From positions 1 through 17,361 of the forward strand of contig OY288187.1 in the NCBI GenBank assembly GCA_958439195.1: DNA of 17,361 bases, read 5' to 3'. Shown here in pieces: positions 7,020 through 14,084 of this stretch. Origin of the DNA: an uncultured Paracoccaceae bacterium (GTDB taxonomy: Bacteria > Pseudomonadota > Alphaproteobacteria > Rhodobacterales > Rhodobacteraceae). Both the position numbers and the translations under genes were made by a program. The notes under the pieces were generated by a model. It was not told where the DNA came from and did not search any database. It saw only the letters and a list, made by a program, of their open reading frames with translations. How positions within the stretch are numbered: position 1 is the first letter of the stretch; each line of letters starts with the position of its first letter.

Positions 7020-8276
7020 ATGCCCCCCATCCGCAGCACCGATATTGCCATCATCGGCGGCGGGGTCATCGGTCTGGCCATCGCCGAACACCTGCTGAAC
7101 GACGGGCACGAGGTGGTGGTCATCGACCCCAACCCCCAAGGGCCAGTGGTTTCACAAAACGCCGCAAGCTACGGAAATGCTGGCACAATCGCGGATTACG
7201 CCGTGCTGCCCGTTGGCACCCCCGATGTTCTGCGCAACCTTCCGTCCCTGCTGTTTGACCGCAACTCCCCCCTCGCCATCCGCCGCGCTGCCCTGCCCGC
7301 GCTGATGCCTTGGCTCGCCCGCTTCGCGCTGCAATCCCTGCCCCGCAACGCCGAACGCAACGCCCGCACCATCGCCATGCTCCTCTCCACCGCCACCGCT
7401 GACTGGCTCACCCTCGCCGATCGCCTTGGCGCAACCGACATCCCCCAGAAGCGCGGCTGCCTCTATCTCTATGAAACCAAAGCCGATTTTCGCGCCGCCG
7501 AACGCGACATGGCCTTCCGTCGCAGCCTTGGTGTCACCGTCGATCTGATCGGACCCGATGCCTTGCGCCAGATGGAACCCTCCCTCCCCGACGTGGAAGG
7601 CGGCGCCGCATTCTTCCCCAAGGCGGTCTTTCTGAACGATCCGGGCCGCATGGTGGGCCTTCTCGCCAGCGAGGTCTCTGCCCGCGCCGAACACCTTCAA
7701 ACCCGCGTGGAAGCCCTTGAAATACAGGGAAATACGACGCTTCTCACCGGCCCCGGCCTGCGCTTGTCCGCCCGTCATGTCGTAATCGCGGCAGGCGCCC
7801 ATTCCCGCAAACTCGCCGCTATGGCGGGTGATCGTGTGCCGCTTGATACCGAACGCGGCTACCATGTCGAATGGGACATGCCCGCCACCCCCGTCACCCG
7901 CCCCACCTGCCCCACCGCCCGCGGCTTTTATCTTTGCCCCATGCAGGGCCGCCTCCGGGTGGCAGGCACGGTTGAACTGGGCGGCCTGACTGCCCCCCCC
8001 TCACCCCACCGCATTGCAAAACTCGTTGAAGGCGCACGGAAAATCTTTCCCGACCTGCCCGAACCCAGCCGCAGCTGGATGGGCTTTCGCCCTTCCATGC
8101 CCGACTCGGTCCCCGTCATCGGCCCCAGCCGTGCGGGGGCGCAGGTCATCCACGCCTTCGGCCACGGCCACCTTGGCCTGTCGCTCGCCCCCATCACCGC
8201 ACGCCTTGTGGCCGCCATGATCGCCGGTCGCCCGCTGGACCTGGACCCCACACCCTACCGCGCCACCCGCTTCTGA
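7020..8276 (+). CDS. FAD-dependent oxidoreductase, DadA-like (DAO family)
   Basis: This is a flavin-dependent amine or D-amino-acid dehydrogenase/oxidase of the DAO superfamily. The 418-residue protein begins with a classic ADP-binding fold: IAIIGGGVIGLAIAEHL with G13, G15 and G18, closing with Asp36 after EVVVID. A second FAD-contact segment is VVIAAGAHSRKLA in the middle, and the C-terminal block WMGFRPSMPDSVPVIGPS (about 353-370) followed by FGHGHLGLSLAP is typical of DadA-like enzymes. The start has GGAG at 7008-7011 with eight-base spacing. A small inverted repeat, GTTAA-CC-TTAAC (6996-7007), lies just upstream and overlaps a likely regulator or leader position. A palindrome and a 293-base gap separate it from the Fe-ADH gene, so it is probably its own unit. 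It could still serve the amine pathway, like PuuB. The substrate is not determinable from sequence. Confidence 0.88.
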   Translation: MPPIRSTDIAIIGGGVIGLAIAEHLLNDGHEVVVIDPNPQGPVVSQNAASYGNAGTIADYAVLPVGTPDVLRNLPSLLFDRNSPLAIRRAALPALMPWLARFALQSLPRNAERNARTIAMLLSTATADWLTLADRLGATDIPQKRGCLYLYETKADFRAAERDMAFRRSLGVTVDLIGPDALRQMEPSLPDVEGGAAFFPKAVFLNDPGRMVGLLASEVSARAEHLQTRVEALEIQGNTTLLTGPGLRLSARHVVIAAGAHSRKLAAMAGDRVPLDTERGYHVEWDMPATPVTRPTCPTARGFYLCPMQGRLRVAGTVELGGLTAPPSPHRIAKLVEGARKIFPDLPEPSRSWMGFRPSMPDSVPVIGPSRAGAQVIHAFGHGHLGLSLAPITARLVAAMIAGRPLDLDPTPYRATRF

Positions 8277-8393
8277 CAAAACCGAAGGCCACCCTGCACA
8301 ACACCCTGCGACAGCCGCACAACCCTGCGCCCCGACACAGCCAAAGCCGACGGAAATCCCCCTGAAAACATCCCGTTACAAGGTATTTCCCCG

Positions 8394-8756
8394 TCACCCG
8401 ATCAGGATCACCACCCAGGCCAATCCGCCCGCCAGCGCCGTCACCGCCACCATCGCAGACCCCGCATCCTTGGCCCGCTTCGCCCTTGGGTCCATGTCTT
8501 CCGATATGTAATCGACCACTTCCTCGATCGCCGTATTCGCCAGCTCCGCCGCCAGCAACAACAGACCCAGCGCCAGGATCAGCGCCCGCTCCCCCGCCGT
8601 CAGGTCCAGCATCAGGGCCAGCCCGGCCGACAGCACATTCACCAGCGTCCATTGCCGCAACGATTTTTCGCGCTGCCAGGCCGAAACCCAGCCCTGCCAG
8701 CTCCATATCGTGGTATTGCCGATCCGGCGTATCTCTGCCTTCAGCCAGCCGATCAT
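8394..8756 (-). CDS. dgkA: Diacylglycerol kinase (DgkA family)
   Basis: This small integral membrane kinase phosphorylates diacylglycerol (or undecaprenol in some bacteria) in the inner membrane, recycling lipid left by envelope glycan synthesis. The 120-residue protein has the family signature: ELANTAIEEVVDYI (71-84; Glu71, Asn74, Glu78 matching the E. coli catalytic residues) and KRAKDAGSAMV (93-103; Lys96-Asp97). Three hydrophobic segments lie around 38-53, 57-72 and 101-119. I chose the ATG at 8756 over the GTG at 8765 because AGGGAG (8770-8765) would overlap the GTG but sits eight bases before the ATG. It is the last gene of a minus-strand run after YigZ (33-base gap) and converges with the FAD oxidoreductase gene. 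Confidence 0.92.
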   Translation of the reverse strand: MIGWLKAEIRRIGNTTIWSWQGWVSAWQREKSLRQWTLVNVLSAGLALMLDLTAGERALILALGLLLLAAELANTAIEEVVDYISEDMDPRAKRAKDAGSAMVAVTALAGGLAWVVILIG

Positions 8757-8764
8757 TGCGCCCA

Positions 8765-8770
8765 CTCCCT
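8765..8770 (-). promoter_or_regulatory. Ribosome binding site deciding the dgkA start
   Basis: AGGGAG read on the minus strand ends eight bases before the ATG at 8756 and overlaps the alternative GTG at 8765. This favours the shorter, 120-residue protein. Confidence 0.6.
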
Positions 8771-8789
8771 GCCTGCCGCTAGGTCAGCC

Positions 8790-9152
8790 TTATCCTGCCC
8801 GCCCAATCGCGTCGAGATAGGCCCGCACACAGGTCACCACATGCGCAAACCGGTCGCCCCCCAGATGCACCCCGCCATACCAACGCGTCACCACGACGAC
8901 ATGGTCGGTCAACCCCGCACGCTCCAGCATCCGCAGGATCACGGCCCCGGCCCCCGCCTCGCCATCATCGCCCTTTTGCGCCCCCCCATCCGTCAGGACG
9001 CAGGCCCAGGAATGATGCGTCGCCTTGGCGTATTTCTTCTCGCGCTTTAACTCTGCCAGAAAGGCATCCACCCCGGCACGGCCCACCACCGGCCCGCCCG
9101 ATACGGCATAGCGTGACCCACGGTCGCGCACCTGTTCGCCCAGCTTGTTCAT
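8790..9152 (-). CDS. YigZ/IMPACT family protein (UPF0029 domain), short form
   Basis: The family fold resembles ribosomal protein S5 domain 2-like proteins; YigZ and eukaryotic IMPACT are linked to translation control, but the bacterial biochemical role is not established. The 120-residue protein shows the signature in order: a KREKKYAKATHHSWAC stretch (36-51), DDGEAGAGAVILRML (62-76) and VTRWYGGVHLGGDRF (88-102), corresponding to the family's TRYFGGxxLG motif with Trp in place of the usual first aromatic position. It lacks the C-terminal domain found in the roughly 200-residue E. coli YigZ, so it is a single-domain form. It lies between the DUF6455-like gene (51-base gap) and dgkA (33-base gap) on the same strand, suggesting co-transcription. 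Confidence 0.85.
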   Translation of the reverse strand: MNKLGEQVRDRGSRYAVSGGPVVGRAGVDAFLAELKREKKYAKATHHSWACVLTDGGAQKGDDGEAGAGAVILRMLERAGLTDHVVVVTRWYGGVHLGGDRFAHVVTCVRAYLDAIGRAG

Positions 9153-9203
9153 GCCCGGACCCTGTCACGCGGCCCGACCCACCTCAAGCCCCGCAAAAAC
9201 GCC

Positions 9204-9455
9204 TTATTGCGCCAATGCCTCCAGCGCCGCCTTGTTGGCGCAATAGGGCGGCAGCGCCTCGGCGGCCAAAGTCCGCGCCAGCCATCCGGTGCAGGCATCG
9301 GCCCGCCCGCAGGCCTGACAGCGGTCCACCAGGACGGCCAATTCCGCACGCCGCATCCAGCCCTCGACCACCGCATCCACCAGGTCCACACCCAACACGC
9401 GGCCCATGCCACGTGTCAAACCCCAGGCTTTTGGGGCCTCGACATATCCGATCAT
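9204..9455 (-). CDS. DUF6455-like small cysteine protein
   Basis: This is a small protein of unknown function resembling DUF6455, a family I associate with Rhodobacterales. The 83-residue product has an N-terminal helix-rich part (MGRVLGVDLVDAVVEGWMRRAEL) and a cysteine cluster C46-x2-C49-x5-C55 in RCQACGRADACTGWL, then Cys72 in PPYCANKAALEAL. Four cysteines in this layout suggest metal or iron-sulphur binding, but no partner is known. GGGGAG at 9462-9467 lies six bases before the ATG at 9455 and only three before a preceding ATG at 9458, so 9455 is preferred. Longer open frames upstream (to 9530) add an unsupported Gly/Arg-rich leader. It sits between the M48 protease and YigZ genes in a minus-strand run. 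Confidence 0.75.
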   Translation of the reverse strand: MIGYVEAPKAWGLTRGMGRVLGVDLVDAVVEGWMRRAELAVLVDRCQACGRADACTGWLARTLAAEALPPYCANKAALEALAQ

Positions 9456-9581
9456 CATCGTCTCCCCGCCCGCGCCAACCCACACAGACCCGCGCGCCCG
9501 GACAGCACCCCGCGTGCCGCCCTGCGGCAATCCTGACCCTTGGCCTGCACGGCCGCCTTGACACAGATCAACCGCGCATGG

Positions 9582-9645
9582 CCCAGCCCTTCGCTACCCG
9601 CCCAGCCCTTCGCTACCCGCCCAGCCCTTCGCTACCCGCCCAGCC
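9582..9645. repeat. 19-bp tandem repeat, about 3.4 copies, spanning the M48 protease stop codon
   Basis: The unit CCCAGCCCTTCGCTACCCG occurs three times without mismatch (9582-9600, 9601-9619, 9620-9638), followed by a seven-base partial copy. Read on the minus strand, each unit repeats the end of the M48 coding sequence, including its TAG stop (9632-9634, 9613-9615, 9594-9596). Because 19 is not a multiple of three, the three TAGs fall in three different frames. This looks like slipped-strand duplication at the 3' end of the gene. Confidence 0.95.
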
Positions 9646-10354
9646 GTGCAACCACCGCCCGGACCTGCGCCTTGCGCTGCGAATTTGGCGGGTGGCTGCC
9701 CAGGAACCTGTCGCCCGGATCGGGCAGTCGGTCAAAGAACCCCGCCCCCAACACCGGGTCAAACCCGGCATAAAAGGTGATCTCGGTCCCCAGCGCATCG
9801 GCCTGCAATTCAAAATCGCGCGAATAGCGCCGCGCCCCCACGGTGGCACCCATCTGCTGCGCCGCCTGCACCGCTTCGGCCCCTGCCCCTGTCGCCTGCG
9901 CCAGAATGCCCGCCATCATCGCGCCCGCCATCGCCGTCTGCTGCTGCTGCGGGATATGACCCAGAATGTGATGGCTCGCCTCATGTCCCAGCACAAAGGC
10001 AATCTCATCGGCGTTTCGCGCATCCGCGATCAACGCCAGCGTAAAGCCCAGGATCGGCCGCCCCGTCTCATCCAGCGTCTGAAACGCGTTCGGCCCCTGG
10101 CCCGGCCGGTCGTCAATCACGATGCGGAAATCGCAATTCACCCCCCGCGTGCGCGCACGACAAATTTCCTCGGTCATCGGCTCCACCTGCCGCACAACGC
10201 GAATGAAGTTATTCGCCGCCTGCCGCGGGCTCAGCGGGGCCGCCGCCACCGGCACCGGCTCCAACGACGCAGGGCCAGGCCCACCCGGCTCATAGGTTGG
10301 CACACAACCTGCCAAGCCGCCCAAAGCCACCAACGCCAGAAGTATCGCCCGCAT
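9632..10354 (-). CDS. M48 family zinc metalloprotease, predicted lipoprotein
   Basis: This is a periplasm-facing zinc endopeptidase of the M48 (Ste24/BepA-like) family, probably anchored by lipid. From the ATG at 10354 the protein has 240 residues: a lipoprotein signal MRAILLALVALGGLAGC with lipobox LAGC (lipidated Cys17), a Pro/Ala-rich linker, and the catalytic LGHEASHHILGH at 122-133 (HEASH 124-128). The third zinc ligand is Glu182 in RDFELQAD (179-186), and HPPNSQRKAQV (221-231) closes the domain. No TPR tail is present, so it is a minimal single-domain form. A start at 10369 is also possible; 10354 is preferred because GGAG lies nine bases upstream and the signal peptide then begins at once. 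The stop lies inside a 19-bp tandem repeat. A divergent AT-rich patch at about 10395-10430 probably holds its promoter. Confidence 0.88.
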   Translation of the reverse strand: MRAILLALVALGGLAGCVPTYEPGGPGPASLEPVPVAAAPLSPRQAANNFIRVVRQVEPMTEEICRARTRGVNCDFRIVIDDRPGQGPNAFQTLDETGRPILGFTLALIADARNADEIAFVLGHEASHHILGHIPQQQQTAMAGAMMAGILAQATGAGAEAVQAAQQMGATVGARRYSRDFELQADALGTEITFYAGFDPVLGAGFFDRLPDPGDRFLGSHPPNSQRKAQVRAVVARLGG

Positions 10355-10596
10355 CGCCGCCTGCTCCATCCGTCCGCTCGGCCCCGCGCGGGGGCTGCAA
10401 ATCTTCTTGATCCTTACTCTAACAAAGACCACGCCACGAACCAGCCCCCTCCTCCCACTCTCACGCGCAATTCAGCACCCAACCGCCACTTCCATCAATA
10501 CCCGCCCCGTCCAACCATCCGGGCGCCACCACACCCCACCAACCGCCACCGTCTTTGCCATTGCACCCCCCCGCCCCCCCGCGCTAGCCTGCGGTC

Positions 10597-10848
10597 ATGT
10601 TCACCATCGAGCACGATTTCGACGCCACCGTGATCACCCTCATAGATGAGGGGCATGACGGCCTGCAGGAAGACATCACCATCCTCGCCTTCGAAGATTG
10701 CGTGACCCTCGAACAGCTTGACCCGCTGACCGAAGAACCCGTCCGCATCACCCTGTCGATGGCCCAACTGCGCGATCTGGCCGCCGCGCTGGACCTGCCC
10801 GAAGGCAGTTACCGCATCGAAGGCAAACCCGCCGCCAAATCCCCCTGA
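10597..10848 (+). CDS. Conserved-looking acidic hypothetical protein
   Basis: This 83-residue protein matches no family I recognise. It is strongly acidic (about 18 Asp/Glu against 5 Lys/Arg), with no signal peptide or membrane segment. The N-terminal half alternates hydrophobic and charged residues (MFTIEHDFDATVITLIDEG), consistent with beta strands. A helical SMAQLRDLAAALDLPEG follows (about 54-70), and the tail is short and basic. Codon usage is normal for the window, which supports a real gene, but only a weak ribosome binding site precedes the ATG. It is divergent from the M48 protease gene and convergent with the DUF167 gene. Likely soluble and cytoplasmic. Confidence 0.65.
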   Translation: MFTIEHDFDATVITLIDEGHDGLQEDITILAFEDCVTLEQLDPLTEEPVRITLSMAQLRDLAAALDLPEGSYRIEGKPAAKSP

Positions 10849-10944
10849 CAAGATCGGCAGCACCCGATCGGCGGCACCAAGACCCCACCCAGCGCAGCCA
10901 CCCGCCCAAACCCAAGAACCAACCAGAACCCAATCCGAACCGCG

Positions 10945-11199
10945 CTATTCCAACCGGAACCGCTTGTCCCGCGACGCCGCCCCGCGCAACAGCACGACCC
11001 GCCCCTTCGCCACGCCCAACGCATGGGCCAGCGCCTCTGCCACCGCGGCATTGGCCCGCCCCTCTTCGGGCGCTGCCGTCACCGCGATCTGCCAGACCCC
11101 GCCGTCCACAATCACCCCCGGCCGCCGCGATCGTGGCGTGACCCGCACCTCGAACTCCGCCCCCGGCACCGCCAGATCGGCGCGCTCGCCCTTTTTCAT
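10945..11199 (-). CDS. DUF167 family protein (YggU-like)
   Basis: This is a small conserved protein of unknown biochemical function with the YggU fold. The 84-residue sequence has the family layout: FEVRVTPRSRRPGVI (16-30), a beta hairpin ending WQIAVTAAPEEGRAN (36-50, matching the family's VxAPPxxGKAN), the helix AAVAEALAHALGVAKGRVVLLRG (51-73) and the terminal ASRDKRFRLE. The start at 11199 is supported by AGGGAG (11206-11211) with six-base spacing. It stands alone on the minus strand, divergent from the histone-deacetylase-like gene, with about 106 bases between the starts. Confidence 0.88.
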   Translation of the reverse strand: MKKGERADLAVPGAEFEVRVTPRSRRPGVIVDGGVWQIAVTAAPEEGRANAAVAEALAHALGVAKGRVVLLRGAASRDKRFRLE

Positions 11200-11305
11200 C
11201 CCACACTCCCTCTGGCCTTCTCCCCCGCCCCGCGCCTAACCTGCCACCAGAACGCCCCGCAACCAAACCCCTACCCCCACGCCAATACCAGAACCCGAGG
11301 CACCG

Positions 11306-12436
11306 ATGACCACCGTCTTCTACACCGACGAACGCCTCTTCTGGCACCACGGCGGCAACTACGCCCTGACCCTGCCGGTCGGCGGCCCCCTCGGCGCGCT
11401 GGTGCAGCCCGGTGGCGGCCTGCCCGAATCGCCCGAAACCAAACGTCGCCTGAAAAACCTGCTCGAAGTGACCGGCCTCCTGCCCCACCTCTCCCCCCGC
11501 AGCGCCGAACCCGCCACCCGCGAAGACCTGCTCCGCGTCCACCCCGCCAGCTATCTTGATCGGTTCAAGGCGCTGTCCGATGCCGAAGGCGGCGAACTGG
11601 GGCCCCGCGCGCCCTTTGGCCGGGGCGGATATGAACTTGCCGCCCTCTCCGCGGGCCTTGCCAAACGCGGGCTGATCGACATCCTCACCGGTCAGGCCCG
11701 CAACGGCTATGCCCTCTCACGCCCGCCGGGCCACCATTGCCTGCCCGACCGCCCCAACGGCTTTTGCCTGCTGGCCAACATCGCCATCGCCATTCGTGCA
11801 GCGCAGGCCGAAACCGCCCAAACCCAAACCCCGGCGAAACGCTTTGCCGTCATCGACTGGGATGTCCACCACAGCAACGGAACCGAGGCGATATTTCTGG
11901 ATGACCCCGATATCCTGACCATCTCCCTCCACCAGGACCGCAACTACCCCACCGACACGGGCGGTGCCGATGTGCGCGGCATCGGCGCGGCGCGTGGCAC
12001 CAACCTCAACATCCCGCTGCCCCCCGGCACCGGTCACCACGGCTATCTTCAGGCGTTTGAACGCCTCGTCCTTCCCGCCCTCTCCGCCCACAAACCCGAC
12101 GCCATCATCATCGCCTGCGGCTTTGATGCCGCCGCACTCGATCCGCTGGGCCGGATGCTCGCCACCGCCGACACCTTCCGCCAGATGACCCGCCTCACCA
12201 TGCAGGCCGCCGACACCCTCTGCGATGGCCGCCTCCTCGCCGTGCATGAAGGCGGCTATTCCGAAGTCTACGTCCCCTTCTGCGGCCATGCCGTGCTGGA
12301 AGAACTGTCCCAAAGCCCGATCACCGCCCCCGACCCCCTCGCCGCCACCCTCACCGCCCGCCAACCCGATCCCCGCTTCGATGCCTTCCTCACCCAATGG
12401 ATCGACGATCTGGAATCCTTCTTCGCAACCCCCTGA
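11306..12436 (+). CDS. Histone deacetylase family protein (class II-like amidohydrolase)
   Basis: This is a zinc-dependent deacetylase of the arginase/deacetylase fold. Bacterial members include acetylpolyamine amidohydrolases and enzymes of unknown substrate. The 376-residue protein has the catalytic blocks in order: RPPGHHC (139-145; His143/His144), DWDVHHSNGT (184-193; zinc ligands Asp186 and His188), GFDAAALDPLG (272-282; zinc ligand Asp274) and EGGYS (315-319; Tyr318, the transition-state tyrosine). The tyrosine places it with active class II enzymes, not with the His-substituted vertebrate class IIa. The N-terminal HHGGNYALTLPVGG is also typical of this bacterial subgroup. GAGG at 11297-11300 supports the start. 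It is followed by a dispersed motif and the nitroreductase gene. The likely substrate is a small acetylated amine, not histone. Confidence 0.9.
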   Translation: MTTVFYTDERLFWHHGGNYALTLPVGGPLGALVQPGGGLPESPETKRRLKNLLEVTGLLPHLSPRSAEPATREDLLRVHPASYLDRFKALSDAEGGELGPRAPFGRGGYELAALSAGLAKRGLIDILTGQARNGYALSRPPGHHCLPDRPNGFCLLANIAIAIRAAQAETAQTQTPAKRFAVIDWDVHHSNGTEAIFLDDPDILTISLHQDRNYPTDTGGADVRGIGAARGTNLNIPLPPGTGHHGYLQAFERLVLPALSAHKPDAIIIACGFDAAALDPLGRMLATADTFRQMTRLTMQAADTLCDGRLLAVHEGGYSEVYVPFCGHAVLEELSQSPITAPDPLAATLTARQPDPRFDAFLTQWIDDLESFFATP

Positions 12437-12452
12437 CCGCCCACACCCCCTT

Positions 12453-12478
12453 GCCCATTCACCTTGGCTCAAATACCC
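12453..12478 (-). repeat. Dispersed intergenic motif, copy 1
   Basis: Read on the minus strand this begins GGGTATTTG, continues AGCCAAGGTGAATGG and ends GC. It closely matches a second copy at 14053-14077, with one single-base gap and a few mismatches over about 25 bases. It lies 16 bases after the deacetylase stop. No protein is encoded here. Confidence 0.6.
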
Positions 12479-12599
12479 AAAACCCCGAGCCAAGCGCGCA
12501 GTCGCGCAGGCGAGACAAAAGCAATGCGGGCGAACGCCCGCTCCGCCAAAAACCCCAACCTCACCGCCCCGCACCACGCCGGGGCAGCAAGGCCCCCAA

Positions 12600-13184
12600 A
12601 TGCCCGTAAACCAGATGCCCGCACATGACGCCGCCTTCACCTTTCTGGCCGGCCGCCAATCCTATCCCTCCAAACTGATGACCGGACCCGCCCCCGACCG
12701 CGCGGCGCTGGAACCGATCCTGCGCGCTGCGCTGCGCGTGCCCGATCATGGCAAGCTGGAACCCTGGCGCCTGGTCGTGGGCTACACCGACGCCCTCACC
12801 GCCTGGGCCGATCTGGCCGAGGCGCGCGCACGCGAACTTGGCCCCGAACCCGAACGCATCGAAAAGGGCCGCGGCCAATTTGACCGTTCCCACCTTGCCA
12901 TCGTGGTGATCGCCTCCCCGAAACCATCCGACAAGATCCCCCCTATCGAACAAACCCTGTCGGCGGGCGCACTTTGCCTGTCCGTGGTCAACGCCGCCAC
13001 GGCGGCAGGCTGGGGCGCGAATTGGCTGACCGGTTGGGTCAGCCATGACCGCCCCTTCATCACCCGCGCCTTCGGCTGCACGGATGCCGAATGGGTGGCA
13101 GGCATCATCCATGTCGGCACGCCCGGCGCCCCCCTGCCCGACCGCCCCCGCCCCGACCTTGCCCGCATCGTCACCTGGGCCTGA
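12600..13184 (+). CDS. Nitroreductase family protein (YdjA-like)
   Basis: This is a small FMN-dependent NAD(P)H oxidoreductase of the nitroreductase superfamily; its physiological substrate is unknown. The 194-residue protein matches the compact YdjA subgroup (about 183 residues). It has the N-terminal GRQSYPSKLMTGPAPDR (18-34), LRVPDHGKLEPWRLVV (45-60) corresponding to the FMN-contact PDHxxLxPWRF motif, a central LSAGALCLSVVNAATAAGWGANW (120-142), and the C-terminal VGTPGAPLPDRPRPDL (172-187). The start at 12600 is preferred because AAGG at 12589-12592 is well spaced and the family similarity starts soon after. The open frame extends upstream over the end of the deacetylase gene but that part is not homologous. 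The membrane protein gene follows after 37 bases. Confidence 0.88.
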   Translation: MPVNQMPAHDAAFTFLAGRQSYPSKLMTGPAPDRAALEPILRAALRVPDHGKLEPWRLVVGYTDALTAWADLAEARARELGPEPERIEKGRGQFDRSHLAIVVIASPKPSDKIPPIEQTLSAGALCLSVVNAATAAGWGANWLTGWVSHDRPFITRAFGCTDAEWVAGIIHVGTPGAPLPDRPRPDLARIVTWA

Positions 13185-13221
13185 CGGCCCGCACGCTCTG
13201 CCACGAAAGGCCACACCCCAC

Positions 13222-13918
13222 ATGGGCATGATCCTCTCCGCCTTCACCACCGCCCTTGGCCAATGGACCGACCCGCGTTTTCGCCGCGTCGTCCTCTTGG
13301 GTGTTGCGCTGACCCTGGCCCTTCTGGTGGCGCTTTACGCCCTGATGCTGGCCGCGATCCAATGGCTGGTCCCGGAAACCGTGACCCTGCCCCTGCTTGG
13401 CCCGGTGGGCGGGCTGGATACGCTCCTCTCCGTGGGGTCGATCCTGCTGATGCTGCTGGCCTCGATCTTTCTGATGGTGCCCGTCGCCTCGGCCTTTTCG
13501 GGCATGTTCGCCGAAAGCGTGGCCGACGCGGTCGAAGATCGCCACTACCCGGCCCTGCCCGCAGCCCGGCCCCAAAGCCTGGCCGATGGCCTGATAGGTG
13601 CGGTCAATTTCTTCGGCGTGGCGCTGGTGGCCAACCTTGTGGCGCTCCTGCTGTGGCCCTTTGCCGGGCCGCTGGTGCCGGTGGTTTTCTGGGGCCTGAA
13701 CGGCTATCTTCTGGGCCGGGAATATTTCACCCTTGTCGCCATGCGCCGGATGGACAAAGCCCGCCGCCCGCGCCCTGTGGCGGCAGAACAAGGCCCGTCT
13801 TTGGGGGGCGGGCGTGCTGATGGCGGCGCCGCTGTCGATTCCGATTGTGAACCTGCTGATCCCGGTTTTCGGCGTGGCGACCTTTACCCATCTGGTGAAC
13901 CGCCTCACGCGGCGCTGA
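13222..13918 (+). CDS. EI24/CysZ-like membrane protein with a one-base frameshift
   Basis: This is a multi-pass inner-membrane protein of the EI24 superfamily, which includes CysZ sulphate permeases and many uncharacterised homologues. The first frame encodes hydrophobic segments at about residues 22-45, 66-92 and 124-160, ending in GYLLGREYFTLVAMRRMDK. At the CCC run 13760-13762 one base is in excess. Removing it continues in the adjacent frame as AAARALWRQNKARLWGAGVL and the last helix PIVNLLIPVFGVATFTHLVN, stopping at 13918. The repaired protein is 231 residues, the normal family length. Read uncorrected, the frame runs to 14052 with an unrelated Pro/Arg-rich tail. The ATG at 13222 (or 13228) follows AAGG at 13207-13210. 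It is probably co-transcribed with the nitroreductase. Whether the indel is real or a sequencing error is open. Confidence 0.78.
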
Positions 13919-13932
13919 TCCGGCACCTGATC

Positions 13933-14036
13933 CGGCGGCGCGGCGTGCCGCCGCAAGCCTTTTGTGTCGTCTGCGCTTGCGCGCCTCCTCCGCATGCAGG
14001 GGGCGTTCCGCCCCCTCTTGCCCCGCCTTCGGCGGG
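13933..14036 (+). terminator. Three hairpins in series after the EI24-like gene
   Basis: Stem 1 is CGGCGGC/GCCGCCG (13933-13939 / 13947-13953), followed shortly by CCTTTTG. Stem 2 is AGGGGGCG/CGCCCCCT with a TTC loop (13998-14005 / 14009-14016). Stem 3 is CCCGCC/GGCGGG with a TTC loop (14022-14027 / 14031-14036). They separate the convergent EI24-like and DUF1467 genes and probably end transcription from one or both sides. Confidence 0.6.
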
Positions 14037-14052
14037 CCAATTCACCCCCTGA

Positions 14053-14077
14053 GGGTATTTGCGACCAAGATGAAAGG
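14053..14077 (+). repeat. Dispersed intergenic motif, copy 2
   Basis: GGGTATTTG followed by CGACCAAGATGAAAGG. It matches the inverted copy at 12453-12478. It follows the three hairpins and lies eight bases before the end of the DUF1467 gene, in the intergenic space between convergent genes. Confidence 0.6.
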
Positions 14078-14084
14078 CGCAGGG

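Noticed and set aside
8352..8390. Inverted repeat GGAAAT/ATTTCC between the FAD oxidoreductase and dgkA genes
   Set aside because: Only six base pairs with a 27-base gap; too weak to call a terminator.
9582..9645. CRISPR-like array
   Set aside because: The copies are directly adjacent with no spacers, and the unit duplicates the end of a coding gene.
9113..10633. 506-codon + strand open frame
   Set aside because: It is Pro/Arg/His-rich with no domain and lies antisense to the DUF6455-like and M48 genes, both supported by family motifs.
12225..12599. N-terminal extension of the nitroreductase
   Set aside because: It overlaps the deacetylase coding end and is Pro/Ser-rich without homology; the start at 12600 fits the family length.
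13919..14052. C-terminal tail of the uncorrected EI24-like frame
   Set aside because: It results from the frameshift; the tail covers terminator hairpins and is low-complexity.
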